A stretch of 64,000 nt of DNA. Origin: Tabrizicola aquatica (GTDB taxonomy: Bacteria; Pseudomonadota; Alphaproteobacteria; Rhodobacterales; Rhodobacteraceae). Location of the stretch: assembly GCF_002900975.1 (NCBI RefSeq), contig NZ_PJON01000003.1, positions 186,001 through 250,000 on the forward strand, given 5' to 3'. A model generated the notes under the pieces. That model was not told the origin of the DNA and did no database searches. It saw only the letters and a list, made by a program, of their open reading frames with translations. Positions within the stretch are counted from its first letter, which is position 1. Every line of letters starts with the position of its first letter. The position numbers and the translations under genes were made by a program. This document shows, in pieces, positions 46,327-55,341 of this stretch.

Positions 46327-47301
46327 ATGGACACCACCGAACGCGCCCGACTGATCCGTGCCGGCGACCGCCGGGCGTTGGCCCGTGCGATAACGCTGGT
46401 CGAAAGCGCCCGTCCCGACCATCGGGATCAGGCGCTGGCGCTGCTTGCCGCCCTGCGCCCCGGCCCGCAGGCGCTGCGCATCGGCCTCTCCGGCACGCCC
46501 GGTGTGGGCAAGTCCACCTTCATCGAGGCTTTCGGCCTGATGCTGACCGGACAGGGCCTCAAGGTCGCCGTTCTGGCGGTCGACCCGTCCTCGGCCCGCT
46601 CCGGCGGATCGATCCTGGGCGACAAGACCCGGATGGAGCAGCTTTCGCGCGACCCAAACGCGTTCATCCGCCCCTCGCCCAGCCAGACCCAGCTTGGCGG
46701 CGTCGCCCGCCGCACGCGAGAGGCGGTGGCCCTGTGCGAAGCAGCGGGCTTTGACATCGTCCTGATCGAAACCGTCGGCGTTGGCCAATCCGAAACCGTG
46801 GTGGCGGAACTTTCCGACCTTTTCCTCCTCCTCCTCGCCCCCGCAGGGGGTGACGAACTTCAGGGCGTGAAACGCGGGATCATGGAGATGGCCGACCTGA
46901 TTCTGGTCAACAAGGCTGACGGCGACCTGAAGCCCGCCGCGATGCGCACCGTCGCGGATTATTCTGGCGCGCTGCACCTCTTGCGCCGGCGTCCCCAGGA
47001 CCCCAAGGGCTTTCCAAAGGCTATGCCGGTCTCGGCGCTGGCGTCGGAAGGTCTGGCCACGGCATGGGAGGAAGTGCAGACCCTGACTGCCTGGCGCAAG
47101 GCGAATGGCCACTGGGACCGCACCCGCGCCGACCAGGCCCGGCACTGGTTCGAGGAAGAGGTCCGCCAGGGCCTGCTGTCCGCCCTGACCCGCGAACCGC
47201 AAAAGGGCCTGATGGCGGGCCTTGGCGACCGGGTGGCGCGCGGAGAGCTTGCACCCGAGGCCGCTGCGGCCGAGATGCTGCGCCTTCTGGGTCGCGCCTG
47301 A
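46327..47301 (+). CDS. meaB: Methylmalonyl-CoA mutase-associated GTPase MeaB
   Basis: A 324-residue G3E-family GTPase that protects and reloads B12-dependent methylmalonyl-CoA mutase. Walker A is GLSGTPGVGKSTF, with LAVDPSSARSGGSILGDKTRM, IETVGVGQSE and LVNKADGD (NKxD). It complements mce elsewhere in this window. The ATG at 46327 is preceded by GAGGGGGACA. Confidence 0.94.
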   Translation: MDTTERARLIRAGDRRALARAITLVESARPDHRDQALALLAALRPGPQALRIGLSGTPGVGKSTFIEAFGLMLTGQGLKVAVLAVDPSSARSGGSILGDKTRMEQLSRDPNAFIRPSPSQTQLGGVARRTREAVALCEAAGFDIVLIETVGVGQSETVVAELSDLFLLLLAPAGGDELQGVKRGIMEMADLILVNKADGDLKPAAMRTVADYSGALHLLRRRPQDPKGFPKAMPVSALASEGLATAWEEVQTLTAWRKANGHWDRTRADQARHWFEEEVRQGLLSALTREPQKGLMAGLGDRVARGELAPEAAAAEMLRLLGRA

Positions 47302-47328
47302 CCCAAGCTGCAGGCCGCCGCTTCCTGC

Positions 47329-47356
47329 TTGACCTCCCCCGGCTTTCCCCTTACAC
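47329..47356 (+). promoter_or_regulatory. Putative strong promoter of rpmB
   Basis: TTGACC, 16-nt GC-rich spacer, TTACAC, about 72 nt upstream of the rpmB start. Confidence 0.5.
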
Positions 47357-47428
47357 GCCCCCAATCGAATTCGAGGGCCGGGGATTCCCTGCCTTCCCCC
47401 GCTTTTGACGAATCGAAGGAACACCGCC

Positions 47429-47716
47429 ATGTCGCGCGTCTGCGAACTCACCGGCAAGGGCCCGATGACGGGGAACACCGTCTCCCACGCCAACAACAAG
47501 TCCCGCCGTCGGTTCCTCCCGAACCTGAACGAAGTGACCCTGATCTCTGACGTTCTGGGCCAGTCGTTCAAGCTGCGCGTCACCGCTGCGGCGCTGCGCT
47601 CGGTCGACCACCGTGGGGGGCTTGATGCCTATCTGGCCAAGGCCAAGGACGAGGAACTCTCGACCGCCGCCCAGAAGATCAAGAAGGACATCGCCAAGGC
47701 ACAAGCCTCGGCCTGA
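47429..47716 (+). CDS. rpmB: 50S ribosomal protein L28
   Basis: A 95-residue L28. It begins [20 protein letters not shown] with the [15 protein letters not shown] motif and the typical alphaproteobacterial C-terminal extension. The zinc-cysteine motif of some L28 proteins is reduced. GAAGGA precedes the start. A strong bidirectional terminator follows. Confidence 0.96.
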   Translation: MSRVCELTGKGPMTGNTVSHANNKSRRRFLPNLNEVTLISDVLGQSFKLRVTAAALRSVDHRGGLDAYLAKAKDEELSTAAQKIKKDIAKAQASA

Positions 47717-47733
47717 TCCGATTGGAACTGCTG

Positions 47734-47770
47734 AAAAGGTCCCGCCTTCGGTGTGAAGGCGGGACCTTTT
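47734..47770. terminator. Strong terminator after rpmB
   Basis: Perfect 16-bp arms AAAAGGTCCCGCCTTC and GAAGGCGGGACCTTTT with a 5-nt loop. The A and T ends make it a candidate in both directions, serving rpmB and the convergent small exported protein. Confidence 0.85.
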
Positions 47771-47900
47771 CGCTTGTTCCGGCCTGAAGGCGCGCTGCAT
47801 TCAAGGCAGGCGCAGATCGACAGGGATTCCTGGCAGCCCGAAGGATGTGCCGCGACTTCCGCAAGGAAATCGCGTCCGTCTGCTCAGCAAGGCGCGGGTG

Positions 47901-48209
47901 TCAGCCGGCGCAATAGGATTCGGCGGCCTGGCCGAACTGCTTGTACCGATCCCAGAAGGCATCGTCGGACGAGGATTGCGAGATCCACGTCGCATGCGCC
48001 CGTTCCGGGTCCTTGAAGAACTTCGCCGCGCGGCGCTGGTCGCCCCCCGACAGCGTCATGTCGGCCGCCTGCTGGATGCAACCGCACAGCGCCCGGTTGC
48101 CGCCCCGGTCCGAGGCCATGCAGGCCCGCTCGATCGGGCCGGCCGCCGCCAGCGTGGACATCAGCGGAAGAAGGGCCGCCGCAGCGACCGCAAGCACGAT
48201 GGATTTCAT
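47901..48209 (-). CDS. Small exported protein of Rhodobacteraceae
   Basis: A 102-residue protein with a signal peptide (about 1-22, ending STLAAA-G), then IERACMASDRGGNRALCGCIQQAADMTL and KFFKDPERAHATW...FWDRYKQFGQAAESYC, with five cysteines. This family is sometimes labelled arginine transporter in databases, without evidence. The function is unknown. It is likely periplasmic. Confidence 0.75.
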   Translation of the reverse strand: MKSIVLAVAAAALLPLMSTLAAAGPIERACMASDRGGNRALCGCIQQAADMTLSGGDQRRAAKFFKDPERAHATWISQSSSDDAFWDRYKQFGQAAESYCAG

Positions 48210-48392
48210 TCGTTCTGCCTCAATTGCCGGGCACGGTCGGGGAAGCCCCGATCCGACGCCGATCATTCTGTAGGCGGGATTATGCCAAGTCCAAGCGAAT
48301 TTTTCAAGGCTTGTCAGTGGGTTGCCGCCATCGGCGAGATTCCGCAACTGCTGGAGCCCCCGGCGCCGGCCGCTACAACATCCTGTGGCCGA

Positions 48393-48794
48393 TCAGTCGA
48401 TCGGCTCGATTCCCTCGGCCCGCGTGCGTGCGGCAAAGGCCCGCAGGTCGGCCAGACGCCCAGCCTCGGTCGGCGTCCACCCCGTCACCTCGCCCAGCAC
48501 GCGCAACGCGCCACGCGTGCGGTAGGACCGCGTCGGATTGCCGGGGAACTTCTTGTCGGTGACGTTCGGATCATCCTCGACCTCCGCCTCCGGTTCCACC
48601 ACATAGACCCGCGCCCCGGCGCCGTCCGCCGCCAGTTCTGCCGCCAGCACCGCGATCTCCAGTCGGGCGGTCATGTAGACCCATCCCGCGGGCCGCCCGG
48701 CGCCATAGTTCGCCGCATGTCCCGGCACGATCCGGTCGCCCGTCCGCAGCGCCACCTTGGTCCCGTGGAAGTAATGTGCCGTCCCTTCGATCAT
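48393..48794 (-). CDS. arr: NAD+-rifamycin ADP-ribosyltransferase (Arr)
   Basis: A 133-residue Arr protein that inactivates rifamycins by ADP-ribosylation. The catalytic residues known in the mycobacterial enzyme (His19, Tyr49, Asp84) map to His10 (YFHGT), Tyr40 (VYMTA) and Asp75 (VEDDPN) with a constant offset. The NVTDKKFPGNPTRSYR motif is intact. ATG 48794 is favoured over 48800 because of GGAGA spacing. No mobile element is adjacent, so it appears chromosomal. Confidence 0.9.
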   Translation of the reverse strand: MIEGTAHYFHGTKVALRTGDRIVPGHAANYGAGRPAGWVYMTARLEIAVLAAELAADGAGARVYVVEPEAEVEDDPNVTDKKFPGNPTRSYRTRGALRVLGEVTGWTPTEAGRLADLRAFAARTRAEGIEPID

Positions 48795-48956
48795 CGCCAT
48801 TCTCCATTCCGCCAGGGCCCCCAAGCCTGCCGTAAACCGGGCATTCCGCCCAGACTTGAACGAATCTCCTTTGCCCCCACATCAGTGCAAAGCCCCCCGG
48901 TATTCCCCGCTTTATAAGCCCTTCCCGGCCCCTTCGCCGTCGGGTATACGCGCGCC

Positions 48957-50756
48957 ATGACCGAGCTTTCCCATATCCGCAACTTCTCCATCGTGGCGCA
49001 CATCGACCACGGCAAATCCACCCTCGCCGACCGGCTCATCCAGATGACCGGCACGGTGGCTGCGCGCGACATGAAGGCGCAGATGCTGGACAGCATGGAT
49101 ATCGAGCGGGAACGCGGCATCACGATCAAGGCCAACACGGTGCGGATCGAGTATCCGGCCAAGGATGGCCAGACCTATATCCTGAACCTGATCGATACCC
49201 CCGGTCACGTCGACTTTGCCTATGAGGTCTCCCGCTCCATGCGCGCCGTTGAAGGCTCGCTTCTGGTGGTGGACGCGTCGCAGGGCGTCGAGGCGCAGAC
49301 GCTCGCCAACGTCTATCAGGCGCTGGATGCCGGGCACGAGATTGTCCCGGTCCTGAACAAGATCGACCTTCCCGCTGCCGAACCCGACCGCGTCAAGCAG
49401 AACATCGAGGACGTGATCGGCCTCGACGCCTCTGACGCCATCGAAATCTCGGCCAAGACCGGACTTGGCATCCCCGACGTGCTGGAGGCCATCGTCACCC
49501 GCCTTCCCGCCCCCAAGGGCGACCGCAACGCGCCACTGAAGGCGATGCTGGTCGACAGCTGGTATGACGCCTACCTTGGCGTCGTCGTCATGGTGCGGAT
49601 CATGGACGGCGTGATGAAGAAGGGCGACCGCGTCCGCATGATGCAGACCAACGCGGTCTACGGCATCGACAAGCTGGCCGTCCTGAAACCCCAGATGGTG
49701 GACATCCCCGAACTTGGGCCGGGCGAAATCGGCATCTTCACCGCCTCGATCAAGCAGGTCCGCGACACCAAGGTCGGCGACACCATCACCCACGAACGCC
49801 GGGGTTGCGACGAACCGCTGCCGGGCTTCAAACCCTCGGTCCCCGTGGTGTTCTGCGGCCTCTTCCCGGTCGACGCCAACGACTTTGAGGCGCTGCGCGA
49901 CGCCATCGAGAAGCTGTCCCTGAACGACGCCTCGTTCTCCACCGAGATGGAAACCTCCGCCGCCCTCGGCTTCGGCTTCCGCTGCGGTTTCCTTGGCCTT
50001 TTGCACCTTGAGGTGATCCGTGACCGGCTTGAACGCGAATACGACCTCGACCTGATCACCACCGCGCCTTCGGTGGTCTTCAAGCTCTACATGAAGGACG
50101 GCGAGGTCATGGACCTCCACAACCCCGCCGACATGCCCGACCTGACCTACGTCGACCATATCGAGGAGCCGCGGATCAAGGCCACGATCATGGTCCCCGA
50201 CGAATACCTGGGCGACATCCTGAAGCTCTGCCAGGACCGCCGCGGCATCCAGCTGAACCTGACCTACGCCGGCCAGCGCGCGATGGTCGAATACGACCTG
50301 CCCCTGGCCGAAGTGGTGTTCGACTTCTACGACCGCCTGAAATCGGTGACCAAGGGCTATGCCAGCTTTGACTACACGATCAGCGAATACCGCGAGGATC
50401 ACCTGGTCAAGATGTCGATCCTGGTGAACGACGAACCCGTCGACGCCCTGTCGATGATGGTCCACCGCGACCGCGCCGAGGCTAGGGGCCGTTCGATGGT
50501 CGAGAAACTTAAAGACCTGATCCCCCGCCACATGTTCAAGATCCCGATCCAGGCGGCCATCGGCGGCCGCGTGATCGCGCGGGAGACCCTGTCCGCCATG
50601 CGCAAGGACGTGACGGCGAAGTGCTACGGCGGCGACGCGACGCGGAAGAAGAAGCTGCTGGAGAAGCAGAAGGCCGGCAAGAAGAAGATGCGCCAGTTCG
50701 GGAAGGTCGAGATCCCGCAGGAAGCGTTCATTGCCGCGCTGAAGATGGATGGGTGA
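48957..50756 (+). CDS. lepA: Elongation factor 4 (LepA)
   Basis: A 599-residue translational GTPase. G1 is [11 protein letters not shown]2 includes [14 protein letters not shown]3 is DTPGHVDF, G4 is NKIDLP and G5 is SAKTGLG. The LepA-specific C-terminal domain ends with [20 protein letters not shown]. It acts on stalled or back-translocated ribosomes and on 30S assembly. No good Shine-Dalgarno is seen before ATG 48957. Confidence 0.97.
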   Translation: MTELSHIRNFSIVAHIDHGKSTLADRLIQMTGTVAARDMKAQMLDSMDIERERGITIKANTVRIEYPAKDGQTYILNLIDTPGHVDFAYEVSRSMRAVEGSLLVVDASQGVEAQTLANVYQALDAGHEIVPVLNKIDLPAAEPDRVKQNIEDVIGLDASDAIEISAKTGLGIPDVLEAIVTRLPAPKGDRNAPLKAMLVDSWYDAYLGVVVMVRIMDGVMKKGDRVRMMQTNAVYGIDKLAVLKPQMVDIPELGPGEIGIFTASIKQVRDTKVGDTITHERRGCDEPLPGFKPSVPVVFCGLFPVDANDFEALRDAIEKLSLNDASFSTEMETSAALGFGFRCGFLGLLHLEVIRDRLEREYDLDLITTAPSVVFKLYMKDGEVMDLHNPADMPDLTYVDHIEEPRIKATIMVPDEYLGDILKLCQDRRGIQLNLTYAGQRAMVEYDLPLAEVVFDFYDRLKSVTKGYASFDYTISEYREDHLVKMSILVNDEPVDALSMMVHRDRAEARGRSMVEKLKDLIPRHMFKIPIQAAIGGRVIARETLSAMRKDVTAKCYGGDATRKKKLLEKQKAGKKKMRQFGKVEIPQEAFIAALKMDG

Positions 50757-50780
50757 GGTGTAAAGGCACTTGGTCTACCT

Positions 50781-51422
50781 CTAATTGGCTCCGTGTTTAG
50801 AGTGGAGGGACCCGGTGAGAATCTTTGTCATGGTTCTCATTGAGCAGGGATAAAGTTCCATTATGTCCTCAACTGTGCGCCCACTTTCCCTAAGTTGAAG
50901 CATGTGAGAAATCTGGTCGGTACTGAACTTTGACCGATTTCGCCCGTTCACGATTGAATCTGTAGTGTTTTCAGACTGGGTGCCATAAGCTAGGTTTTCT
51001 ACTCTATTATCTGATGGGTCGTCGTTTAGATGCCTAATTAGCATTCCTTTGGGTTTTGGGCCGATGAAGGCTGCGGCTACTAGCTCGTGAACATATGGCT
51101 TCTTTTGCTGCCCATTTCCATTGCGTATGTCGACACGAAGGTAACCCTCTGGGCTTCGCCAAGGATTTAGGAGCTTTTTCCTGAAGAGGCCGAAAACTCT
51201 GCCCTTACTGTCGACAACGTACTTGGGGAAATCTGGAATGCAGTAAAATCCTAAGGGGGATCTTTGATTTGCTGCTTTCGGCGCAAATTCCCGCGCATCA
51301 ATTAGCTCAATAGCATCTATAATATTCCGCCTGATGTCGGCTGAATTTGCCAAAGCAAGCGCTTCACTCAGCAGCGACCTTAACTGATTGCTTTCCTCTA
51401 TAGGCGAATTGACGTTAACCAT
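50781..51422 (-). CDS. NUMOD4-motif HNH endonuclease
   Basis: A 213-residue homing-endonuclease-like protein. NUMOD4 region is about 60-110 (GFYCIPDFPKYVVDSKGRVF), then an HNH domain with His112 (VHELVAAAFIG), His131 (RHLNDDPSDNRVENL) and Asn143, the GTQSENTTDS motif, and a C-terminal helix-turn-helix-like region (SKFSTDQISHMLQL...). The local DNA is much more AT-rich than its neighbours, a sign of transfer. No intron or intein is visible in adjacent lepA, so it may be a free-standing selfish gene. Confidence 0.88.
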   Translation of the reverse strand: MVNVNSPIEESNQLRSLLSEALALANSADIRRNIIDAIELIDAREFAPKAANQRSPLGFYCIPDFPKYVVDSKGRVFGLFRKKLLNPWRSPEGYLRVDIRNGNGQQKKPYVHELVAAAFIGPKPKGMLIRHLNDDPSDNRVENLAYGTQSENTTDSIVNGRNRSKFSTDQISHMLQLRESGRTVEDIMELYPCSMRTMTKILTGSLHSKHGAN

Positions 51423-51532
51423 CCCTCATCCGCAAATGAGTTTTCATCGACTCTTAATTGTTGGCATATTGCTACCGAGGTCACAAGATAAAAAGCGTAG
51501 GGTGCGTGTTCACACGCACCACCGCAGCCACC

Positions 51533-51673
51533 TCAAAACAACCCATCCCCGCCGTCTTCCCGCTCTTCCGCCTCATCCACCGCCACGGCCGCGCCGGCGC
51601 CGATCAGAGGGCCGCAGGATGTGGCCAGCAGAAGTGCCAGCAGCGCGGTCAGGGTCTTGAAACCAGCGTTCAT
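51533..51673 (-). CDS. Very small lipoprotein
   Basis: A 46-residue protein with a lipoprotein signal peptide and lipobox LATSC (Cys20), then GPLIGAGAAVAVDEAEERED and a Gly/Asp tail ending GDGLF. ATG 51673 has AGGAG at proper spacing; an ATG at 51679 is too close. It lies 21 nt downstream of the entericidin-like gene and is likely co-transcribed. Function unknown. Confidence 0.65.
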   Translation of the reverse strand: MNAGFKTLTALLALLLATSCGPLIGAGAAVAVDEAEEREDGGDGLF

Positions 51674-51694
51674 CGCCATTCTCCTGTCAAAGGG

Positions 51695-51829
51695 TCACAG
51701 CCCGGCCTGGGCTTCCTGAGATTCCTCGGTGATCGCTTCCCCCGTCATTTCCAGGTCGCGGCCCGCGCCTTCGATGGTTTCGCAGGCGGTGACGCCCAAA
51801 AGGGCAAGAAGGACGATCAGTCGGGTCAT
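51695..51829 (-). CDS. Entericidin-like lipoprotein
   Basis: A 44-residue protein: signal peptide to lipobox GVTAC (Cys16), then ETIEGAGRDLEMTGEAI, matching the short amphipathic mature part of entericidin EcnA/B lipoproteins. Entericidins act as membrane-active toxin-antidote lipoproteins in enterics, but alphaproteobacterial roles are not known. GGAG lies about 9 nt before ATG 51829. Confidence 0.75.
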   Translation of the reverse strand: MTRLIVLLALLGVTACETIEGAGRDLEMTGEAITEESQEAQAGL

Positions 51830-52001
51830 GGGTCGGCTCCATCAATGGTGTCCCGCCATTAACAGCCCCGCGCCCAGGATGTTCCCGCAGGTCTTCCCCT
51901 TCCTGCACCAGCGCAACGGGGCCTCTGACCCAGTGCCCTGCCGGCCGGAAGCACACAGGCCGCTTAACCCCCTGTTAACCAACCCCTGCCAGTCTGGCGC
52001 C

Positions 52002-52295
52002 ATGAAAGCCCTTGTCCCCCTCCTGTTCCTTGCCGCCTGCGGTGCCTCTCCCGCGCCCGAGTTCTTTGGGGCCACCCGCACCGATGTTACCGTGAACAAC
52101 CGGACTTACACGGTTTTCCAGAAAGGGGAGCGGGTGGAGGTCATCCGCCTTGGCTACGCCCGTCGCGGTGAGCATCAGGAAATCCGCGCCACGATGATCG
52201 AGCTGATTCCCCGTGTCACCGGCTGCAAGCTGCGGGAAACGACGTTGACCGGCGACAGCGGGGAAATGCGTGGCTCGCTTGACTGTCCGGCTTGA
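52002..52295 (+). CDS. Small hypothetical lipoprotein
   Basis: A 97-residue lipoprotein with lipobox LAAC (Cys13), then ASPAPEFFGATRTDVTVNNRTYTVFQKGERVEVIRLGY and a C-terminal disulfide candidate (GCKLRE ... SLDC). Predicted beta-rich. Not recognised as a named family. It is divergent from the entericidin pair and upstream of purC. Confidence 0.75.
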   Translation: MKALVPLLFLAACGASPAPEFFGATRTDVTVNNRTYTVFQKGERVEVIRLGYARRGEHQEIRATMIELIPRVTGCKLRETTLTGDSGEMRGSLDCPA

Positions 52296-52344
52296 CTTGA
52301 AGCCCTGAAACGCCAAGAAGCAGGCACCAAACCGGGGGCCTGCC

Positions 52345-53310
52345 ATGCGCCAGATCGACCTTTCCCGCACCCTGCCGCACGCCCGCATAGCCGAGCTGCC
52401 GAACCCCTATTTCGGCAAGGTCCGCGACTGCTATGACCTGCCCGACGGCACGCGGCTTCTGATCTCCTCCGACCGGATTTCTGCGTTTGATCAGATCCTT
52501 GCGGTGATCCCCTGGAAGGGCCAGGTCCTGACCCAACTGGCGCGTTACTGGTTCGACCACACCGCCGATATCGCGGCGAACCACGTGATCGGCTACCCGG
52601 ACCCCAACACCGTGCATTGCAAGCGCGTGACCATCCTTCCGGTCGAGATCGTCGTACGCGGCTATCTGGCCGGGACCACGTCGACCTCGATCCTGACGCA
52701 GTACTCCAAGGGCCTGCGCCAGATGTACGGCCACACCCTGCCCGACGGCCTGCGTCCGAACCAGGCCCTGCCGCAGGCGATCATCACGCCGACCTCCAAG
52801 GCGTTTGACGGCGGCCATGACGAACCGCTGACGGCAGAGGAGATTGTTGGCACCGGCCTGCTTACCGAAAAACAATGGGATGAGGTCAGCGAAAAGGCCC
52901 TGGCGCTGTTTGCACGGGGGCAGAAAATCGCAGCCGAACGCGGCCTGATCCTGGTCGATACCAAGTATGAATTCGGGATTGACGCCGCAGGCAACATACT
53001 TCTGGCCGATGAAATCCACACGCCGGACTCCAGCCGGTACTGGATCGCCGATGGTTACGAAGCGGCGTTCGCCTCCGGCGCGCGACCGCCGAGTTTTGAC
53101 AAGGATGTCATCCGGTCCTGGGTGGTGGCGCGCTGCGATCCCTACAAGGACCCGGTCCCTGCTATCCCTTTGGAAATGATCGAAAAGACGGCGCAGGTCT
53201 ATATCGATGCCTTCGAAAGGATCACCGGCCAGTCCTTCGTGCCGGACGCAAGCGGCGCCACGCCCCTGGACCGCATCCACGCCAATTTGACACCCTTCTT
53301 CACGGCCTAG
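52345..53310 (+). CDS. purC: SAICAR synthetase, long form
   Basis: A 321-residue phosphoribosylaminoimidazole-succinocarboxamide synthase. Key segments are [55 protein letters not shown] and [13 protein letters not shown]. The length is that of the fungal-like long form, not the approximately 240-residue bacterial form that usually lies in the pur cluster. A second, short purC elsewhere is therefore likely. It performs the aspartate ligation step of purine synthesis. Confidence 0.93.
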   Translation: MRQIDLSRTLPHARIAELPNPYFGKVRDCYDLPDGTRLLISSDRISAFDQILAVIPWKGQVLTQLARYWFDHTADIAANHVIGYPDPNTVHCKRVTILPVEIVVRGYLAGTTSTSILTQYSKGLRQMYGHTLPDGLRPNQALPQAIITPTSKAFDGGHDEPLTAEEIVGTGLLTEKQWDEVSEKALALFARGQKIAAERGLILVDTKYEFGIDAAGNILLADEIHTPDSSRYWIADGYEAAFASGARPPSFDKDVIRSWVVARCDPYKDPVPAIPLEMIEKTAQVYIDAFERITGQSFVPDASGATPLDRIHANLTPFFTA

Positions 53311-53352
53311 GCTGTTTGCGCTAACAGTGGCGAAACCAAGGGGGAACCGACC

Positions 53353-54276
53353 ATGATTCTCAGCTGTGGCGAAGCACTGATCGACATGCTGCCCAGGACC
53401 TCGACGCAAGGTGAGGCCTGCTTTGCCCCCTATGCCGGCGGGGCGGTGTTCAACACGGCGATCGCGCTGGGTCGGCTGGGTGCGCCTTCGGCGTTTTTCT
53501 CGGGCGTTTCAAATGACATGCTGGGGGAAATCCTGGCCGATACGCTGGCGGCGTCCAAGGTCGATACCCGGTTTCTGGCGCGCTCGGACCGTCCCACGAC
53601 GGTGGCTTTCGTCAAGCTGGTGAATGGCCAGGCGACCTATGCTTTTTATGACGAGGCGACGGCCGGGCGGATGCTGTCGGTCGATCAGCTTCCCGCGCTG
53701 CCGGACGACATTTCCACCCTGTTCCTGGGCGGAATCAGCCTGGTGAACGACCCTGCTGCCAGCACGTATGAGGCGCTGCAGGCCCGTGAATGTGCGACCC
53801 GTGTCACCATGGTGGATCCGAACATCCGCCCCGGTTTCATCGCCGGAAAAGAGGCGGAGTACCGCGCCCGGATCGACCGGATGCTGGCCCGCGCCGATAT
53901 CGTGAAGCTTTCGGACGAGGATCTGCACTGGCTGGAGGGTCAGGGCGACCTGACCGCTTTGGCGCGGGGTATCCTGGCCAGGGGGCCGAAGGTCGTCTTC
54001 ATCACCGAAGGCGCCAACGGCGCGCGGGCGGTGACGGCAAGCCAGGATATCTTCGTGGCCGCCCAGAAGGTTACGGTCGTGGATACGGTCGGTGCCGGGG
54101 ATACGTTCAACGCCGGCGTTCTGGCCGCGCTGCACCAGGCGGGCGCGCTGACCAAGGCCGGGGTCGCCGCCCTTGACGATGCCACGCTGACCGCCGCGCT
54201 GACCCTTGGCACCCGCGCGGCGGCGGTCACCGTCAGCCGCGCCGGGGCCAACCCGCCCTGGGCGAACGAGTTGTGA
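53353..54276 (+). CDS. PfkB-family carbohydrate kinase, fructokinase-like
   Basis: A 307-residue sugar kinase. PfkB signatures are [42 protein letters not shown] and [19 protein letters not shown] with the catalytic Asp. It is most like fructokinases, but the sugar is not certain. GGGGGA precedes the ATG. It overlaps dtd by 4 nt (GTGA). Confidence 0.9.
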   Translation: MILSCGEALIDMLPRTSTQGEACFAPYAGGAVFNTAIALGRLGAPSAFFSGVSNDMLGEILADTLAASKVDTRFLARSDRPTTVAFVKLVNGQATYAFYDEATAGRMLSVDQLPALPDDISTLFLGGISLVNDPAASTYEALQARECATRVTMVDPNIRPGFIAGKEAEYRARIDRMLARADIVKLSDEDLHWLEGQGDLTALARGILARGPKVVFITEGANGARAVTASQDIFVAAQKVTVVDTVGAGDTFNAGVLAALHQAGALTKAGVAALDDATLTAALTLGTRAAAVTVSRAGANPPWANEL

Positions 54277-54716
54277 GGGCGGTTCTGCAGCGCGTCACCG
54301 AAGCGCGGGTCCATGTTGACGGCGCGTTGGTCGGAGAGACGGGCAAGGGGTTCCTGATCCTGGTCTGTGCCATGGGCGGGGATACCGAGGTTCAGGCCGA
54401 AAAGCTGGCGGCCAAGCTTGCCAAGCTGCGGGTCTTCAAGGACGATCAGGGGAAGATGAACCTTTCGGTCCGCGACATCGGCGGTAGCGCGCTGGTGGTC
54501 AGCCAGTTCACCCTGGCCGCCGATCTGCGCGGCAACCGGCCGGGCTTTTCCACCGCCGCCCCCCCGGCCGAAGGTGAGCGGTTGTACCAGCACTTCAGTC
54601 AAGCCCTTCAAAAGGAAGGGGTTCCGGTCGCGAATGGTCAGTTCGGCGCGGATATGGCGGTCAGTCTGGTGAATGACGGGCCGGTGACCATCTGGATGGA
54701 CACCGACGCGCTTTAG
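54273..54716 (+). CDS. dtd: D-aminoacyl-tRNA deacylase
   Basis: A 147-residue DTD. It starts GTG ([17 protein letters not shown]), with the [20 protein letters not shown] region and the C-terminal [11 protein letters not shown] (Gly-cisPro-like motif region). It removes D-amino acids and glycine mischarged on tRNA. It is coupled to the kinase gene; its 3' end overlaps the convergent exported protein gene by 4 nt. Confidence 0.94.
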   Translation: MRAVLQRVTEARVHVDGALVGETGKGFLILVCAMGGDTEVQAEKLAAKLAKLRVFKDDQGKMNLSVRDIGGSALVVSQFTLAADLRGNRPGFSTAAPPAEGERLYQHFSQALQKEGVPVANGQFGADMAVSLVNDGPVTIWMDTDAL

Positions 54717-55240
54717 TTGAACGGATTGCCCGGCGCAGAGATCACGTCGCCGCATTGCACCAGCGCATCGATCGACGCGCGCGAGCCGGCCAGCGAGTAA
54801 TTCTGCACGTCGGCCCCGTCAGCCGCGCGGAGGTAAAGCCGATTGCCCTTGGCAACCTCAAGGATGAAGTTCACGCCTGCCTGGTCATCGGGCAGGTTGA
54901 ACAGCACCGAATTCTGGTAAAGTTCAGCCCCCGTCAGGTTCCAGGGCGCGCGGCGGTCGATCTGCACTTCCAGGTCCGCCGTGTCACCTTCGCCGAACTG
55001 CCAGGCCGTCGAATAGAACTGCAACTGCACCGCGCCATCCGGGAAGGTCCAAAGCGAAAAGCTTTCCCCCGGTGCCGTCACCTGGGCCACGCAGCCGACC
55101 GAGCCGTCCTCCCAGCCCACGACCTCGACCTGCCAGTGCTTGTGCGAAAACAACACCTCGGACTGCTGAGCGCCAGCAGATCCCGCAAAACCCGCCAGCA
55201 CTGCGGCGGCCACACCCATTCGAATGCCCATCTTCCACAT
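54713..55240 (-). CDS. Hypothetical exported protein
   Basis: A 175-residue protein with a signal peptide (about 1-24, ending SAGA-QQ) and a beta-rich mature domain ([19 protein letters not shown], then VCVAQV-like and [14 protein letters not shown] segments) with two cysteines. The fold may be IalB-like, though this is a guess. Starts at 55231 and 55219 are alternatives; none has a strong ribosome site. It is likely periplasmic. Confidence 0.7.
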   Translation of the reverse strand: MWKMGIRMGVAAAVLAGFAGSAGAQQSEVLFSHKHWQVEVVGWEDGSVGCVAQVTAPGESFSLWTFPDGAVQLQFYSTAWQFGEGDTADLEVQIDRRAPWNLTGAELYQNSVLFNLPDDQAGVNFILEVAKGNRLYLRAADGADVQNYSLAGSRASIDALVQCGDVISAPGNPFN

Positions 55241-55341
55241 CCCGAACCAATATCCCTGCGGTCGTTTTCGCCGCCACATGCGATTCAGGCAAATGAAACT
55301 TGCTGTCATTTTCATGGCAGCGTCGGGAAAGGTTGTGGGCC

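Noticed and set aside
46081-47583. Minus-strand frame of about 500 codons
   Set aside because: Antisense to meaB and rpmB, both of which are well supported.
48912-50531. Minus-strand frame of about 539 codons
   Set aside because: Antisense shadow of lepA.
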